A stretch of DNA of 64,000 nt, from positions 50,794 through 114,793 of the forward strand of contig CACIHJ010000002.1 of NCBI GenBank assembly GCA_902586435.1. Direction: 5' to 3'. This DNA comes from an uncultured Bacteroidota bacterium. GTDB taxonomy: Bacteria > Bacteroidota > Bacteroidia > Flavobacteriales > Flavobacteriaceae. The position numbers and the translations under genes are program-made. A model generated the notes under the pieces. The model made no database searches and was not told the DNA's origin. It saw only the letters and a program-made list of their open reading frames with translations. Of this stretch, positions 1 through 8,430 are shown piece by piece (within the stretch, counting starts at the first letter, position 1; the number at the start of each line of letters is the position of its first letter).

Positions 1-1638
1 GGATTTTCTGAGACAAGATACTCTAGTCTGATAATTGATGAGAGAAACGATTGGGAATCAGATGACTATAATTTCTTTACAACATTTGGAGTGGAATATT
101 ATTTTGATGATAAGACATCTATAATACTTAGCACTGTATATAAAGAAGGTGATGATGATAGTTTTCTTACAAATATTGTTAAGGATATTTCAAGTGGTTC
201 TGTGAGATCAATTAATGATAGGCTAAGAGATGAAGCAGAAGAGGAATTATCTAACGAATATGCGCTAGACTTTTTTAAAGATTTTGATAAAAAAGGGCAT
301 ACATTGAGTGCCAGAATTTCATTTGAGAATAATGATGATGATGGTGTTGAAGATATTGAAGATTTTTCTTCTTTCCCAAACAGATCTAACTCATCATATG
401 AAAAAATAACCAATCTTGATGAGCAAAGTAGATTCCTTGCTCAGATTGATTACGTTTATCCAGTAGATGAAAATACTCAATTTGAATTAGGATATAGAGG
501 AAGAAAAGTAGATAGAAAAACTGATTATGATGTTTCATATCTTATAGATGGAAGATATAACTCAGACCCTAATTTATCTAATATTTTTGCTTATGAAGAA
601 TCTGTGAATGCATTTTATAGCCAATATGGTAAAAAGGTAGATAAACTCTCTTATCTTCTTGGTTTAAGATTTGAAGACTCCAGACAAGAAATAGATCAAA
701 GAACAACTAATCAGTTTGAGATAAAAAAATATTCTGATTGGTTCCCAACACTAAATCTTGCATATGAATTCTCAAAGATGGAATCAATTACTTTTGGATA
801 CAGTAAAAGAGTTAGACGACCTAGAGGCTGGAATATTAATCCATTTCCAAGAAGAAATTCGGTTACTAGCGTAAGAAGAGGAAATCCATTTTTAGACCCA
901 ACATTTACTAATTCTTTAGAAATAGGTTACTTAAAGAGGTTTGATAAGTTTACTATTAATGGAGAGGTATTTTACAGCAATTCAAAAAAGAACAATGTTA
1001 GTATTACAGAAGAAACAGGAGAACTTGTTACAGTTACAGGTGGAAGAGGTGATGAAACAAATCCAACTCTTCAAGTTCCAGTTTTAGAGTCCTACCCTAT
1101 CAACTTATCTGAGAATACTAGATTTGGCGCCGTATTGAATCTAACCTATACACCATCTAGAAGTGTTAGATTAAATGGAAGTTTTACTTTAAATAATAAT
1201 AAGATAAGAGGAGAATATAAAAATCAAAATTTTGATTCTGATAACAATAGTTGGAATGCGAGATTTTCAGGTTTTGTTAAGCTACCTCTTGATATTAGCT
1301 GGCAATTATTTGGGTACTTTAGAGGACCAAGTGAAACAGCTCAATCTAGGAATAAAGGGTTTGGAACTGTTACTTCTGCATTCCAAAAAGAGATTTTCAA
1401 TAAAAAAGGAACAATATCATTTAAAGTTAATGATGTATTTAATACTGGAAAATGGAGATATGAGTCCTTTACTGATTCATTCTTTAGAGAAGGTGAAGGG
1501 CAGTGGCGCCAACCTTCATATGTTCTAACACTCTCATATAGATTTAATGACAAAAACAATAGAAAATCTAGAAGACAAAGGTCGAATGATTTAAACTTTG
1601 GAGGTGGCGAAGATGAGGGTGAAATTTTTAACCCTTAA
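1..1638 (+). CDS. TonB-dependent-type outer-membrane beta-barrel receptor, C-terminal part (5' end outside window)
   Basis: The frame is open from base 1, so the gene begins upstream. The GTG at 91 is an internal codon, not a start. The visible 545 residues are alternating amphipathic strands rich in aromatic, Asn, Ser and charged residues, with short turns, as in the outer-membrane beta-barrel family (OMP_b-brl_3 type) of Bacteroidota. The end is characteristic: a last strand LTLSYRFNDK, a basic stretch (KSRRQRS), a Gly-rich stretch and an acidic tail ending in EIFNP. A plug and carboxypeptidase-like domain would be expected in the missing N-terminal part. Its substrate cannot be read from this fragment. 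The last 11 bases overlap the small minus-strand gene that follows. Confidence 0.8.
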   Translation, partial: GFSETRYSSLIIDERNDWESDDYNFFTTFGVEYYFDDKTSIILSTVYKEGDDDSFLTNIVKDISSGSVRSINDRLRDEAEEELSNEYALDFFKDFDKKGHTLSARISFENNDDDGVEDIEDFSSFPNRSNSSYEKITNLDEQSRFLAQIDYVYPVDENTQFELGYRGRKVDRKTDYDVSYLIDGRYNSDPNLSNIFAYEESVNAFYSQYGKKVDKLSYLLGLRFEDSRQEIDQRTTNQFEIKKYSDWFPTLNLAYEFSKMESITFGYSKRVRRPRGWNINPFPRRNSVTSVRRGNPFLDPTFTNSLEIGYLKRFDKFTINGEVFYSNSKKNNVSITEETGELVTVTGGRGDETNPTLQVPVLESYPINLSENTRFGAVLNLTYTPSRSVRLNGSFTLNNNKIRGEYKNQNFDSDNNSWNARFSGFVKLPLDISWQLFGYFRGPSETAQSRNKGFGTVTSAFQKEIFNKKGTISFKVNDVFNTGKWRYESFTDSFFREGEGQWRQPSYVLTLSYRFNDKNNRKSRRQRSNDLNFGGGEDEGEIFNP

Positions 1639-1786
1639 GTTTTTTTAAGATTATTTCTTTAATCTTCATATAGACATAACTAGATGCCCAATAAGGTGCT
1701 ACAATTGCAAGGAAAATAAGGAGCCAGAAGCCTAGTGTAAATATTGCTAAAAACGCTAAAAATCCAAGGTATTGCTGAAACTCCAT
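1628..1786 (-). CDS. Small single-helix membrane protein, unknown function
   Basis: A 52-residue frame starts at ATG 1786 and stops at 1628, overlapping the receptor's 3' end by 11 bases. After MEFQQYL comes one long hydrophobic segment (about residues 7-30), then a Tyr/Trp-containing juxtamembrane stretch and a basic tail (MKIKEIILKKLKG). The positive end is thus probably cytoplasmic. Support beyond an open frame comes from a full Bacteroidota promoter on the same strand (1806-1835), which would give a leader of about 13 bases. I do not recognise a family. The alternative is a chance frame, but helix, basic tail and promoter together make a real gene more likely. Confidence 0.65.
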   Translation of the reverse strand: MEFQQYLGFLAFLAIFTLGFWLLIFLAIVAPYWASSYVYMKIKEIILKKLKG

Positions 1787-1793
1787 ATATTTG
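1786..1793 (+). promoter_or_regulatory. -7 box for fumC
   Basis: TATATTTG matches TAnnTTTG and lies about 45 bases upstream of the fumC ATG. No TTG is found at the usual distance upstream, so the call rests on the -7 box. It overlaps the start codon of the small minus-strand gene. Confidence 0.4.
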
Positions 1794-1805
1794 TACTATA
1801 AAAGA

Positions 1806-1835
1806 CAAAATTAATTTATTTTAATTAAATTACAA
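1806..1835 (-). promoter_or_regulatory. Bacteroidota-type promoter for the 52-residue membrane protein
   Basis: On the minus strand a TTG (1835-1833) is followed after 19 bases by TAATTTTG (1813-1806). This fits the Bacteroidota primary sigma pattern TTG-N17-23-TAnnTTTG. Transcription would begin near 1799, just before the ATG at 1786. Confidence 0.55.
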
Positions 1836-1838
1836 ATA

Positions 1839-3236
1839 ATGAATTATAGAATTGAGAAAGATACTTTAGGAGAAGTTAAAGTTCCAAAAGATAAATTATG
1901 GGGAGCTCAAACTGAAAGATCTAGACAAAACTTCAAGATTGGTAATGAAGCTTCTATGCCAATTGAAATAATTCATGCCTATGCTTTGATAAAAAAATCT
2001 GCAGCTCATTCAAATTTTGATTTAGGAATACTCTCAAAGAAAAAATTAAATCTTATAAATAAAGTATGTAATGAAATATTAAATGGAGAGCATGATGATC
2101 AATTCCCTCTTGTTATATGGCAAACAGGATCAGGAACACAAACTAACATGAATGTTAATGAGGTTATTGCTAATAGAGCTCATATAATAGAGAAAAAGAG
2201 TTTAGTAAAGGACAAAAAAACACTATCACCTAATGATGATGTAAACAAATCTCAATCATCAAATGATACTTTTCCCACAGCCATCAATATTGCTGCTCTT
2301 AACATTATAAAAAATAATACACTCCCTAACTTAAGAAAATTAAGAAATAGTTTAGAAAAAAAGTCAAAGCAATTTAAAAATATAGTTAAAATTGGCAGGA
2401 CACATATGATGGATGCAACTCCAATAACATTAGGACAAGAGTTCTCAGGATATGTTTCACAAATCGATCATGGAATAGAAACTATAAATAATTCTTTAAA
2501 ACATCTATCTGAGCTTGCTATAGGTGGAACCGCAGTTGGAACTGGGCTTAACACACCTAAAGGATACTCAAAAAAAATTATTAACTACATATCAAAATTT
2601 AGTGGATTAAAATTTAATCAAGCTGAAAATAAATTTGAAGCAATTGCAAGTCATGACTGTATAGTTGAATCTCATGGAGCCCTTAAAACTGTTGCTTCGT
2701 CAATTTTTAAAATCTCAAATGATATAAGGCTTTTAGGATCTGGACCAAGATCAGGTATTGGAGAATTAATACTTCCAGCTAATGAACCAGGTAGCTCGAT
2801 TATGCCTGGTAAAGTTAATCCTACTCAATGTGAAGCTATATCAATGGTTTGTGTAGAAGTAATGGGAAATGATTTTTCTACTACGATAGCTGGAGCTAGT
2901 GGTCATCTTGAACTTAATGTTTTTAAACCTCTTATTGCAAATAATATTATTGAATCATCAAGAATTCTTGGAGATGCATGTTTAAGTTTCTCCGAAAAAT
3001 GTATAAATGGAATAAAGCCAAACAAAAAACAAATAAAAAAATTTGTAAGTAACTCATTAATGCTTGTTACTGCATTAAACACAAAGATAGGATATTACAA
3101 GGCTGCTGAAATTGCTAATAAAGCATATGATGAAGACACTACATTAAAAGAGGCGGCAATAGCCTTAAATTATTTGAACGCTAAAGAGTTTGATAAAATA
3201 GTCGATCCCAAAAAAATGACTAATAATGGAGGTTAA
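1839..3236 (+). CDS. fumC: Fumarate hydratase class II
   Basis: Catalyses the reversible hydration of fumarate to L-malate in the TCA cycle (cytoplasmic homotetramer). The 465 residues are full length for class II fumarases. Visible signatures are the substrate-binding region [10 protein letters not shown] near residue 97, [16 protein letters not shown] near 186, and the superfamily signature [11 protein letters not shown] near 318 with its flexible catalytic loop. The start is the ATG at 1839. No Shine-Dalgarno site is visible, as usual in this phylum. The 3' end overlaps the following acetyltransferase by 11 bases, so the two are probably co-transcribed. Aspartase and argininosuccinate lyase share the superfamily, but the N-terminal (R)[12 protein letters not shown] and the overall sequence are those of FumC. 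Confidence 0.95.
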   Translation: MNYRIEKDTLGEVKVPKDKLWGAQTERSRQNFKIGNEASMPIEIIHAYALIKKSAAHSNFDLGILSKKKLNLINKVCNEILNGEHDDQFPLVIWQTGSGTQTNMNVNEVIANRAHIIEKKSLVKDKKTLSPNDDVNKSQSSNDTFPTAINIAALNIIKNNTLPNLRKLRNSLEKKSKQFKNIVKIGRTHMMDATPITLGQEFSGYVSQIDHGIETINNSLKHLSELAIGGTAVGTGLNTPKGYSKKIINYISKFSGLKFNQAENKFEAIASHDCIVESHGALKTVASSIFKISNDIRLLGSGPRSGIGELILPANEPGSSIMPGKVNPTQCEAISMVCVEVMGNDFSTTIAGASGHLELNVFKPLIANNIIESSRILGDACLSFSEKCINGIKPNKKQIKKFVSNSLMLVTALNTKIGYYKAAEIANKAYDEDTTLKEAAIALNYLNAKEFDKIVDPKKMTNNGG

Positions 3237-3696
3237 GATAATACCTTTTGAATCAAAATACGCAGAACATTTTTACTTGTTAAATTACGATTGGTTAGAT
3301 GAATATTTTTATGTAGAGCCTTATGATGAAAAGGTTCTTAAAAATTGCAAAGAAGAAATAATAGATAAAGGAGGCTTCATATTTTTTGCTTTATATCAAG
3401 ACGAAGTAGTTGGTACTATGGCTCTTCTTCCAAGAGATGATAGTGTTTATGAATTAAATAAAATGGCAGTAAAAAAAGAATTAAGAGGAAAAGGTATAGG
3501 TAATAAACTTATTCAATTTACTATTGACTTTTGCAAAGAAAAAAAATTCAAATCAATAATTTTATATTCAAATACGGTGCTTAATAACTCTATTTACCTA
3601 TATAAAAAATATGGATTTAAAGAAATTAAATCTAAAGGAGATCCTCCATATAAGAGAAGTGATATAAAAATGGAGATGCAGCTAGTTTATTCTTGA
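3226..3696 (+). CDS. GNAT-family N-acetyltransferase
   Basis: A 156-residue protein with the GNAT fold. The acetyl-CoA pyrophosphate loop RGKGIGNKL lies near residue 87, directly after the beta-4 strand (VYELNKMAV), and a C-terminal [14 protein letters not shown] segment is typical of the family. It would transfer an acetyl group from acetyl-CoA to an amine of an unidentified small molecule or protein. It begins inside the last codons of fumC (11-base overlap), so it is probably translated from the same message. Its end runs 15 bases into the oppositely oriented CPBP gene. The substrate cannot be inferred from context. Confidence 0.85.
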   Translation: MEVKIIPFESKYAEHFYLLNYDWLDEYFYVEPYDEKVLKNCKEEIIDKGGFIFFALYQDEVVGTMALLPRDDSVYELNKMAVKKELRGKGIGNKLIQFTIDFCKEKKFKSIILYSNTVLNNSIYLYKKYGFKEIKSKGDPPYKRSDIKMEMQLVYS

Positions 3697-4587
3697 TACT
3701 AACTTGTCATACCAACCTTTCCATGAATATTTTTTTGCGTACACAAAGAGTAAAATTGGATAAACTATCAATGGAACTATAAAATTAAGTGCTGTTAGTG
3801 CTGGATCAGATATATCCCTCAAAATAGATTCAGTTTCAAATACCGTCCAACTTGAAGTTAATAGGAGTACTATAAATAGATTGTTAGCAGCATGAAAACC
3901 TATAGCTAATTCAAGTCCTTCATCCATTAGGGTCATTATACCAAGGACAAAACCATAGGCTAGATATTGAACCATAATCAAGTATCCCAGTGCTTCAACT
4001 TCAGGATTCAATAAATGCAGTCCTCCAAAAATAATAGAAGTAAAAAGCAGACCCATCAAGCGACTATTAAATAATCCTCCAAAACCTTGCATTAGGTATC
4101 CTCTAAATACAAGTTCCTCAACAGTAGTTTGAACTGGTATAAGGAAAATTGCAATAACAGATAGAATTAAAAATTCTTTTAGCTTAAAGTTTAGTTCATA
4201 GTTTTCTGGTGAAATAAAATAACCTATAATAACAAATGTAGTTACTATTGATCCCCAAAGTAAAAAAGAAAAGATTATTCGATTATAATCAACCTTTTTC
4301 CTCATCGTTACAATAGTCTTAAAAGATAACTCATGAAGCTTCGTTACAACTAACCATATTCCAGGAACAGTGATAAGCGAAGATAAGAGTATAAGAAATA
4401 ACCTAAGATTAGATGGGATGGATTTTAAAATATCCATAGGATTCGAATCAGGCTCAAGAATAATATCAGTAGGAATTGCAAAAATAAGCGGAATCTGACC
4501 TATCTGATTAAAAACAATAATAATAAAAGATCCCAATAAATAGTATCCAAAAGCTTTTTTTCTGTATGTTAATTTATCAAGAAACAT
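3682..4587 (-). CDS. CPBP-family intramembrane protein (putative CAAX-like glutamic protease)
   Basis: 301 residues with about eight hydrophobic helices. The family motifs are present: EExxxR as EELVFRG (Glu157, Glu158, Arg162), a His in GGLHLLNPE (His191), and FHAANN (His232, Asn235-236). Together these form the proposed active site of the CPBP/Rce1-like (Abi) glutamic proteases. It would act in the inner membrane. The substrate is unknown, and some relatives serve in bacteriocin self-immunity or protein maturation. Its start shares one base with the stop of the PAS-UbiA gene, so it is likely the last gene of the dnaK-menI-PAS-UbiA unit. The 3' end overlaps the acetyltransferase convergently. 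Confidence 0.85.
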   Translation of the reverse strand: MFLDKLTYRKKAFGYYLLGSFIIIVFNQIGQIPLIFAIPTDIILEPDSNPMDILKSIPSNLRLFLILLSSLITVPGIWLVVTKLHELSFKTIVTMRKKVDYNRIIFSFLLWGSIVTTFVIIGYFISPENYELNFKLKEFLILSVIAIFLIPVQTTVEELVFRGYLMQGFGGLFNSRLMGLLFTSIIFGGLHLLNPEVEALGYLIMVQYLAYGFVLGIMTLMDEGLELAIGFHAANNLFIVLLLTSSWTVFETESILRDISDPALTALNFIVPLIVYPILLFVYAKKYSWKGWYDKLVSRIN

Positions 4588-5924
4588 TATTGAAAGCTAC
4601 CTAAGATTATCATATAAATAAATGAGAATAACATATGAAAGTATATAGTCTGGATATTATATTTCACTAAAGTTCGTTTATCATAATTTTTCATTAAACC
4701 AAAAAATAGAAACAGGCCATTAATTATTACTATTGGAACTAGATAATAAAGAATTTTATCAGTTGTTCTGTTAGCTATCTCAAAAAGAGATACTGTTGCT
4801 ATTAATAAATTTAAACCATAAATCCATCTTGAATTTTTCTTTCCTAGGAATACAACTAGATTGTTTTTTCCAACCTTTTTATCAGATGTATAATCAGGAT
4901 ATTGATTTATAAATAAAATATTAGTTGTTAATAATCCTAGTGGAACTCCTATCAAGATTAAATTATAAAATTCTTGAGAATATAATAGAATAGTATCACT
5001 TGATATTGCAAATCCAGTTCCCAATGTAAGAAGAGGACCAAATGCTAGAAAAATTGACAACTCACCAAGACCATATAGTGATGATAGCTTAATTGGTTTA
5101 GCTGTATAGAAATATCCAATAAAAATTCCTATTGCTGCAATTATGACTGAGTTTATTGCATTTGAATTAGATCCAGTATTCATATAACTTGCATATAGAA
5201 TCGCAAGAGCAGTCATAAGCCCTAAAATAAACATTGTATTAGCCAAGCTTTTTGTTCCCTTTAATGTTATTAATCCAAGTTCTATTGCCCTACTCCCTCC
5301 TGAGAGTTGAGCACCTTTTAAAACAGAAGAATTCATTCCCGCATTAAAATACTCTGTATTAGCTTCATCAGTTCCATCAGAAACATCGTAATAATCATTA
5401 TATAGATTAGAAAACAAATGGAAAAAGAGTATACCAAATGTAGTTAGAAGCAATGATATTGGACTAAATAGATTATCTCCTATACCTGCATAATATGATG
5501 CAACTGAAAAGATCGGAAATAAAGAAGCAGAAGCAAAACCAACTCTTGTAATTGCAACACCTTTAATAATTTTTGTAAGAAAATTTATTTTAATATTAAC
5601 TTCTTCAGAAATCTCTTCAGTAATTCCACAATATCCAGTTTGAGGATTATTTTTTCCATTTGCAAAATTTGGAGTTATCTGAATTTTAGCAGCAAATTGG
5701 CTACCATCTTTTCTAATAAAATTTGTTTTAGTAGTATGTTCTCCAGTTTGATTAGCACTTTTAAGCCAACCTAGAACATTTTGAAGAACAATCTCTCCTG
5801 GAGAAAAAATAGATACTCTTTTAATACCTACTAAATCCTTAGAATCATAACCAAACATTTGAATAGCTCCATCATTAAGATTTGTGATTAAACCTTCCAT
5901 ATCGCATATAATAACACTTTTCAT
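4587..5924 (-). CDS. PAS domain fused to a UbiA-family (MenA-like) prenyltransferase
   Basis: 445 residues with two parts. Residues 1-115 form a PAS sensor domain (IICDMEGLITNLNDGAIQMFGY, then a PAC-like end with FIRKDGSQFAAKI and GYCGITEEISEE). Residues 116-445 form a multi-helix UbiA prenyltransferase. Its first Asp-rich motif is NLYNDYYDVSDGTD (173-186), SGGSRAIELGLIT follows at 208-220, and the second motif NQYPDYTSDKKVGK lies at 340-353. These match 1,4-dihydroxy-2-naphthoate polyprenyltransferase (MenA) better than UbiA or heme-farnesylation enzymes. The upstream neighbour menI makes the MenA substrate, which supports that role. The ATG at 5924 lies 16 bases or so after a -7 box. A PAS domain on this enzyme is unusual. 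There is no sign of a frameshift at the junction, and the gene is one continuous frame. Confidence 0.85.
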   Translation of the reverse strand: MKSVIICDMEGLITNLNDGAIQMFGYDSKDLVGIKRVSIFSPGEIVLQNVLGWLKSANQTGEHTTKTNFIRKDGSQFAAKIQITPNFANGKNNPQTGYCGITEEISEEVNIKINFLTKIIKGVAITRVGFASASLFPIFSVASYYAGIGDNLFSPISLLLTTFGILFFHLFSNLYNDYYDVSDGTDEANTEYFNAGMNSSVLKGAQLSGGSRAIELGLITLKGTKSLANTMFILGLMTALAILYASYMNTGSNSNAINSVIIAAIGIFIGYFYTAKPIKLSSLYGLGELSIFLAFGPLLTLGTGFAISSDTILLYSQEFYNLILIGVPLGLLTTNILFINQYPDYTSDKKVGKNNLVVFLGKKNSRWIYGLNLLIATVSLFEIANRTTDKILYYLVPIVIINGLFLFFGLMKNYDKRTLVKYNIQTIYFHMLFSFIYMIILGSFQ

Positions 5925-5946
5925 AAATTAATTTTTAATTAAAGCG

Positions 5947-5954
5947 CAAATATA
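5947..5954 (-). promoter_or_regulatory. -7 box for the PAS-UbiA gene
   Basis: On the minus strand TATATTTG matches TAnnTTTG, in the 72-base gap between menI and the PAS-UbiA gene. No TTG element is seen at the normal spacing. If active, it would let the prenyltransferase and CPBP genes be transcribed apart from dnaK. Confidence 0.4.
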
Positions 5955-5996
5955 ATAGAGTAATCTTTTTTAATGAAATAATTAATAAAAAAGATA

Positions 5997-6404
5997 TTAA
6001 AGGGTTAGTGTGGTTAGTTTAGCAAATGATATATCTTTTCCATCTTTGTCTGTAATAGAAATTTTCCAAAGCTGCATTGTCCTTCCTAATTTTATTGCAT
6101 CTGCTCTGGCAAACACTTCTCCTGATTCTATTCCCCTAACATGGTTAATAGATAATTCAATACCCCTTAGCATCTGATTATCTTTTTTTGCAAAAACTGC
6201 TGAGGCTGCACTTCCAACTGTCTCAGCTAAAGCTGCTGTAGCACCGCCATGAAGAACACCAGCAGGCTGATGGAGATCTGGAGTCACATTCATTTTAGCA
6301 ACTAGATAGTTCTCCCCTACTTCAATAAATTCTATGCCAAGTTTAGTGCTTAAGGTTCCTTGATTTCTGGAGTTTACTTTACTTAATACTAGTTCTTTAT
6401 CCAT
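5997..6404 (-). CDS. menI: 1,4-dihydroxy-2-naphthoyl-CoA hydrolase-like hotdog thioesterase
   Basis: 135 residues with the single hotdog fold of the PaaI/YdiI group. The motif QPAGVLHGGATAALAETVGS (about residues 46-65) carries the catalytic Glu. IELSINHVRG and the C-terminal SFAKLTTLTL match E. coli YdiI/MenI closely in order and spacing. The reaction releases 1,4-dihydroxy-2-naphthoate from its CoA thioester in menaquinone synthesis. The next gene downstream encodes a MenA-like prenyltransferase, which would use that product. This context raises the MenI assignment over a generic acyl-CoA thioesterase. It starts 7 bases after the dnaK stop and is probably read from the dnaK message. Confidence 0.75.
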   Translation of the reverse strand: MDKELVLSKVNSRNQGTLSTKLGIEFIEVGENYLVAKMNVTPDLHQPAGVLHGGATAALAETVGSAASAVFAKKDNQMLRGIELSINHVRGIESGEVFARADAIKLGRTMQLWKISITDKDGKDISFAKLTTLTL

Positions 6405-6411
6405 TTAACGA

Positions 6412-8319
6412 CTACTCTTTGACCTCTTCAAAGTCTACATCTTGTACATCATCACCTTCTGATTTTTTATCCCCGCCTGAAGAAGATTTTTCATCAGTTT
6501 GAGATTCTGGATTTTCAGCTTGAGCTTTGTACATTTCTTCAGACGCATTTTTCCAAGCTTCATTTATTTCATTTAATGAAGATTCTATTTTTTCAAGATC
6601 CTTAGATTCATGAGCCTTCTTTAATTCTTCTAGAGCTGATTCAATAGGTTTCTTTTTATCGTCTGAAAGTTTATCTCCAAATTCTTTTAACTGTTTCTCA
6701 GTTTGAAATATCATTTGGTCTGCACTATTATATTTATCTACTTCATCTTTTGCTTTTTTATCAGCCTCAGCATTTGCCTCAGCATCTTTCTTCATCTTCT
6801 CTATTTCCTCTTCTGTTAAACCAGATGAAGCTTCAATCCTTATATCTTGAGACTTATTAGTTGCTTTATCTAATGCACTAACCTTTATAATACCATTTGC
6901 ATCAATATCAAATGTTACCTCAATTTGAGGAACACCCCTAGGCGCTGGAGGGATTCCATCAAGATGAAACCTACCTATGGTTTTATTATCTTTTGCCATT
7001 GGTCTTTCCCCTTGTAATACATGAATTTCCACTGATGGTTGATTATCCGCAGCAGTTGAAAATACTTGAGATTTTTTTGTTGGTATAGTTGTATTTGCTT
7101 CAATTAACTTGGTCATAACATCACCCATTGTAGCAATTCCTAATGATAATGGAGTAACATCAAGCAATAAAACATCCTCAACATCTCCCGAAAGCACTCC
7201 ACCTTGAATTGCAGCTCCTACTGCAACAACCTCATCAGGATTAACACCTTTAGATGGCTTTTTTCCAAATAATTTTTCTACTTCTTTCTGAATGATTGGA
7301 ATTCTTGTAGACCCTCCTACTAAAATTACCTCATCTATATCTGATTTTGATAAACCTGCATCCTTCATTGCTTTTTTAACTGGCTCTAAAGACCTTTTAA
7401 CTAAATCATCAGATAGTTTTTCAAACTTAGCCCTTGTAAGAGTAGTAACAATATGCTTAGGGCCAGATGAAGTAGCAGTAACATATGGTAAATTAATTTC
7501 AGTCTGAGTTGATGAAGATAATTCAATCTTTGCTTTTTCTGCAGCCTCTTTTAATCTTTGAAGAGCCATAGGATCTTCTCTTAGATCAATTTGTTCTGAT
7601 TTTTTAAATTCTTCAGCTAAAAGGTCAATTATCACTTGATCAAAATCATCACCACCTAAGTGAGTATCACCATTGGTTGCAAGTACTTCAAATACTCCAT
7701 CCCCTAGTTCAAGAATTGAAATATCAAAAGTACCACCTCCTAAATCATATACTGCAATTTTTTTATCCTTTCCTCCTTTATCCATTCCATAGGCTAAAGC
7801 AGCTGCAGTTGGCTCATTGATAATTCTTTCAACCTTTAATCCTGCAATTTCTCCTGCTTCTTTTGTTGCTTGTCTTTGTGAATCATTAAAATATGCAGGA
7901 ACTGTAACAACAGCGGAAGTAACAGTCTGCCCAAGATAATCTTCAGCAGTTTTCTTCATTTTCTGAAGAACCATTGCAGATAATTCCTGAGGAGTATATA
8001 ACCTTCCATCTATATCAACCCTTGGGGTATTGTTATCTCCTTTTGATACTTTATAAGCAACCGTTTTAACTTCTTTAGAAGATTCTGAATACTTATTCCC
8101 CATAAACCTCTTTATTGAGGAAATAGTTTTTGTTGGATTTGTTACAGCTTGTCTTTTAGCTGGGTCACCAACCTTGATTTCACCATCTTCAACAAAAGCA
8201 ACTACAGATGGTGTTGTTCTTTTTCCTTCAGCATTTGGTATAACTACAGGCTCACTACCCTCCATTACAGAGACACATGAATTCGTAGTTCCTAAATCGA
8301 TTCCTATAATTTTACTCAT
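6412..8319 (-). CDS. dnaK: Chaperone protein DnaK (Hsp70)
   Basis: ATP-dependent chaperone that binds exposed hydrophobic segments with DnaJ and GrpE. At 635 residues it is full length. It has the ATPase signatures [14 protein letters not shown] at the start, the phosphate loop [25 protein letters not shown], the linker [13 protein letters not shown], a beta-sandwich substrate domain and a helical lid with acidic C-terminus ending [10 protein letters not shown] place the start at ATG 8319 ([10 protein letters not shown]). The frame is open ten codons further to 8349, but those residues are not part of the family. No CIRCE element is present. A TGACA-based inverted-repeat array lies upstream (8341-8398). 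menI follows after 7 bases. Confidence 0.97.
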   Translation of the reverse strand: MSKIIGIDLGTTNSCVSVMEGSEPVVIPNAEGKRTTPSVVAFVEDGEIKVGDPAKRQAVTNPTKTISSIKRFMGNKYSESSKEVKTVAYKVSKGDNNTPRVDIDGRLYTPQELSAMVLQKMKKTAEDYLGQTVTSAVVTVPAYFNDSQRQATKEAGEIAGLKVERIINEPTAAALAYGMDKGGKDKKIAVYDLGGGTFDISILELGDGVFEVLATNGDTHLGGDDFDQVIIDLLAEEFKKSEQIDLREDPMALQRLKEAAEKAKIELSSSTQTEINLPYVTATSSGPKHIVTTLTRAKFEKLSDDLVKRSLEPVKKAMKDAGLSKSDIDEVILVGGSTRIPIIQKEVEKLFGKKPSKGVNPDEVVAVGAAIQGGVLSGDVEDVLLLDVTPLSLGIATMGDVMTKLIEANTTIPTKKSQVFSTAADNQPSVEIHVLQGERPMAKDNKTIGRFHLDGIPPAPRGVPQIEVTFDIDANGIIKVSALDKATNKSQDIRIEASSGLTEEEIEKMKKDAEANAEADKKAKDEVDKYNSADQMIFQTEKQLKEFGDKLSDDKKKPIESALEELKKAHESKDLEKIESSLNEINEAWKNASEEMYKAQAENPESQTDEKSSSGGDKKSEGDDVQDVDFEEVKE

Positions 8320-8340
8320 AATTTTATATTTTTTAAATAC

Positions 8341-8398
8341 TAATGACAAGCATTATGCCAATGCATGTATAGATGACATTATGTCATGTTTGTCATTA
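8341..8398. promoter_or_regulatory. Nested inverted-repeat array between dnaK and panB (candidate operator)
   Basis: The core is a perfect 7-base inverted repeat around one base: ATGACAT-T-ATGTCAT at 8373-8387. An outer pair TAATGACA (8341-8348) and TGTCATTA (8391-8398) is also a perfect inverted repeat around the same region. Further, GCATTATGCCAATGC (8350-8364) has 5-base arms. TGACA or its complement thus occurs four times in 58 bases. The core sits directly upstream of the panB -33 element and about 55 bases before the dnaK ATG. It is not CIRCE (TTAGCACTC-N9-GAGTGCTAA). Confidence 0.5.
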
Positions 8399-8418
8399 AT
8401 TAATTTACATTACTTTTG
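8390..8418 (+). promoter_or_regulatory. Bacteroidota-type promoter for panB
   Basis: TTG (8390-8392), 18 bases, TACTTTTG (8411-8418) fits TTG-N17-23-TAnnTTTG well. Transcription would begin near 8425. This decides the panB start: the possible TTG codon at 8416 lies inside the promoter, leaving ATG 8431 as the start. Confidence 0.65.
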
Positions 8419-8430
8419 TCAAAAAAATTC

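Noticed and set aside
7292..7507. Open frame on the plus strand inside dnaK
   Set aside because: Antisense to the conserved ATPase domain without any recognisable features.
8416..8430. TTG at 8416 as the start of panB
   Set aside because: The codon lies in the -7 box of a good promoter; ATG 8431 fits the family N-terminus and the probable transcription start.
8320..8430. CIRCE or sigma-32 type heat-shock element upstream of dnaK
   Set aside because: No TTAGCACTC-N9-GAGTGCTAA and no CTTGAA/CCCCAT pair is present; the palindrome here is TGACA-based.
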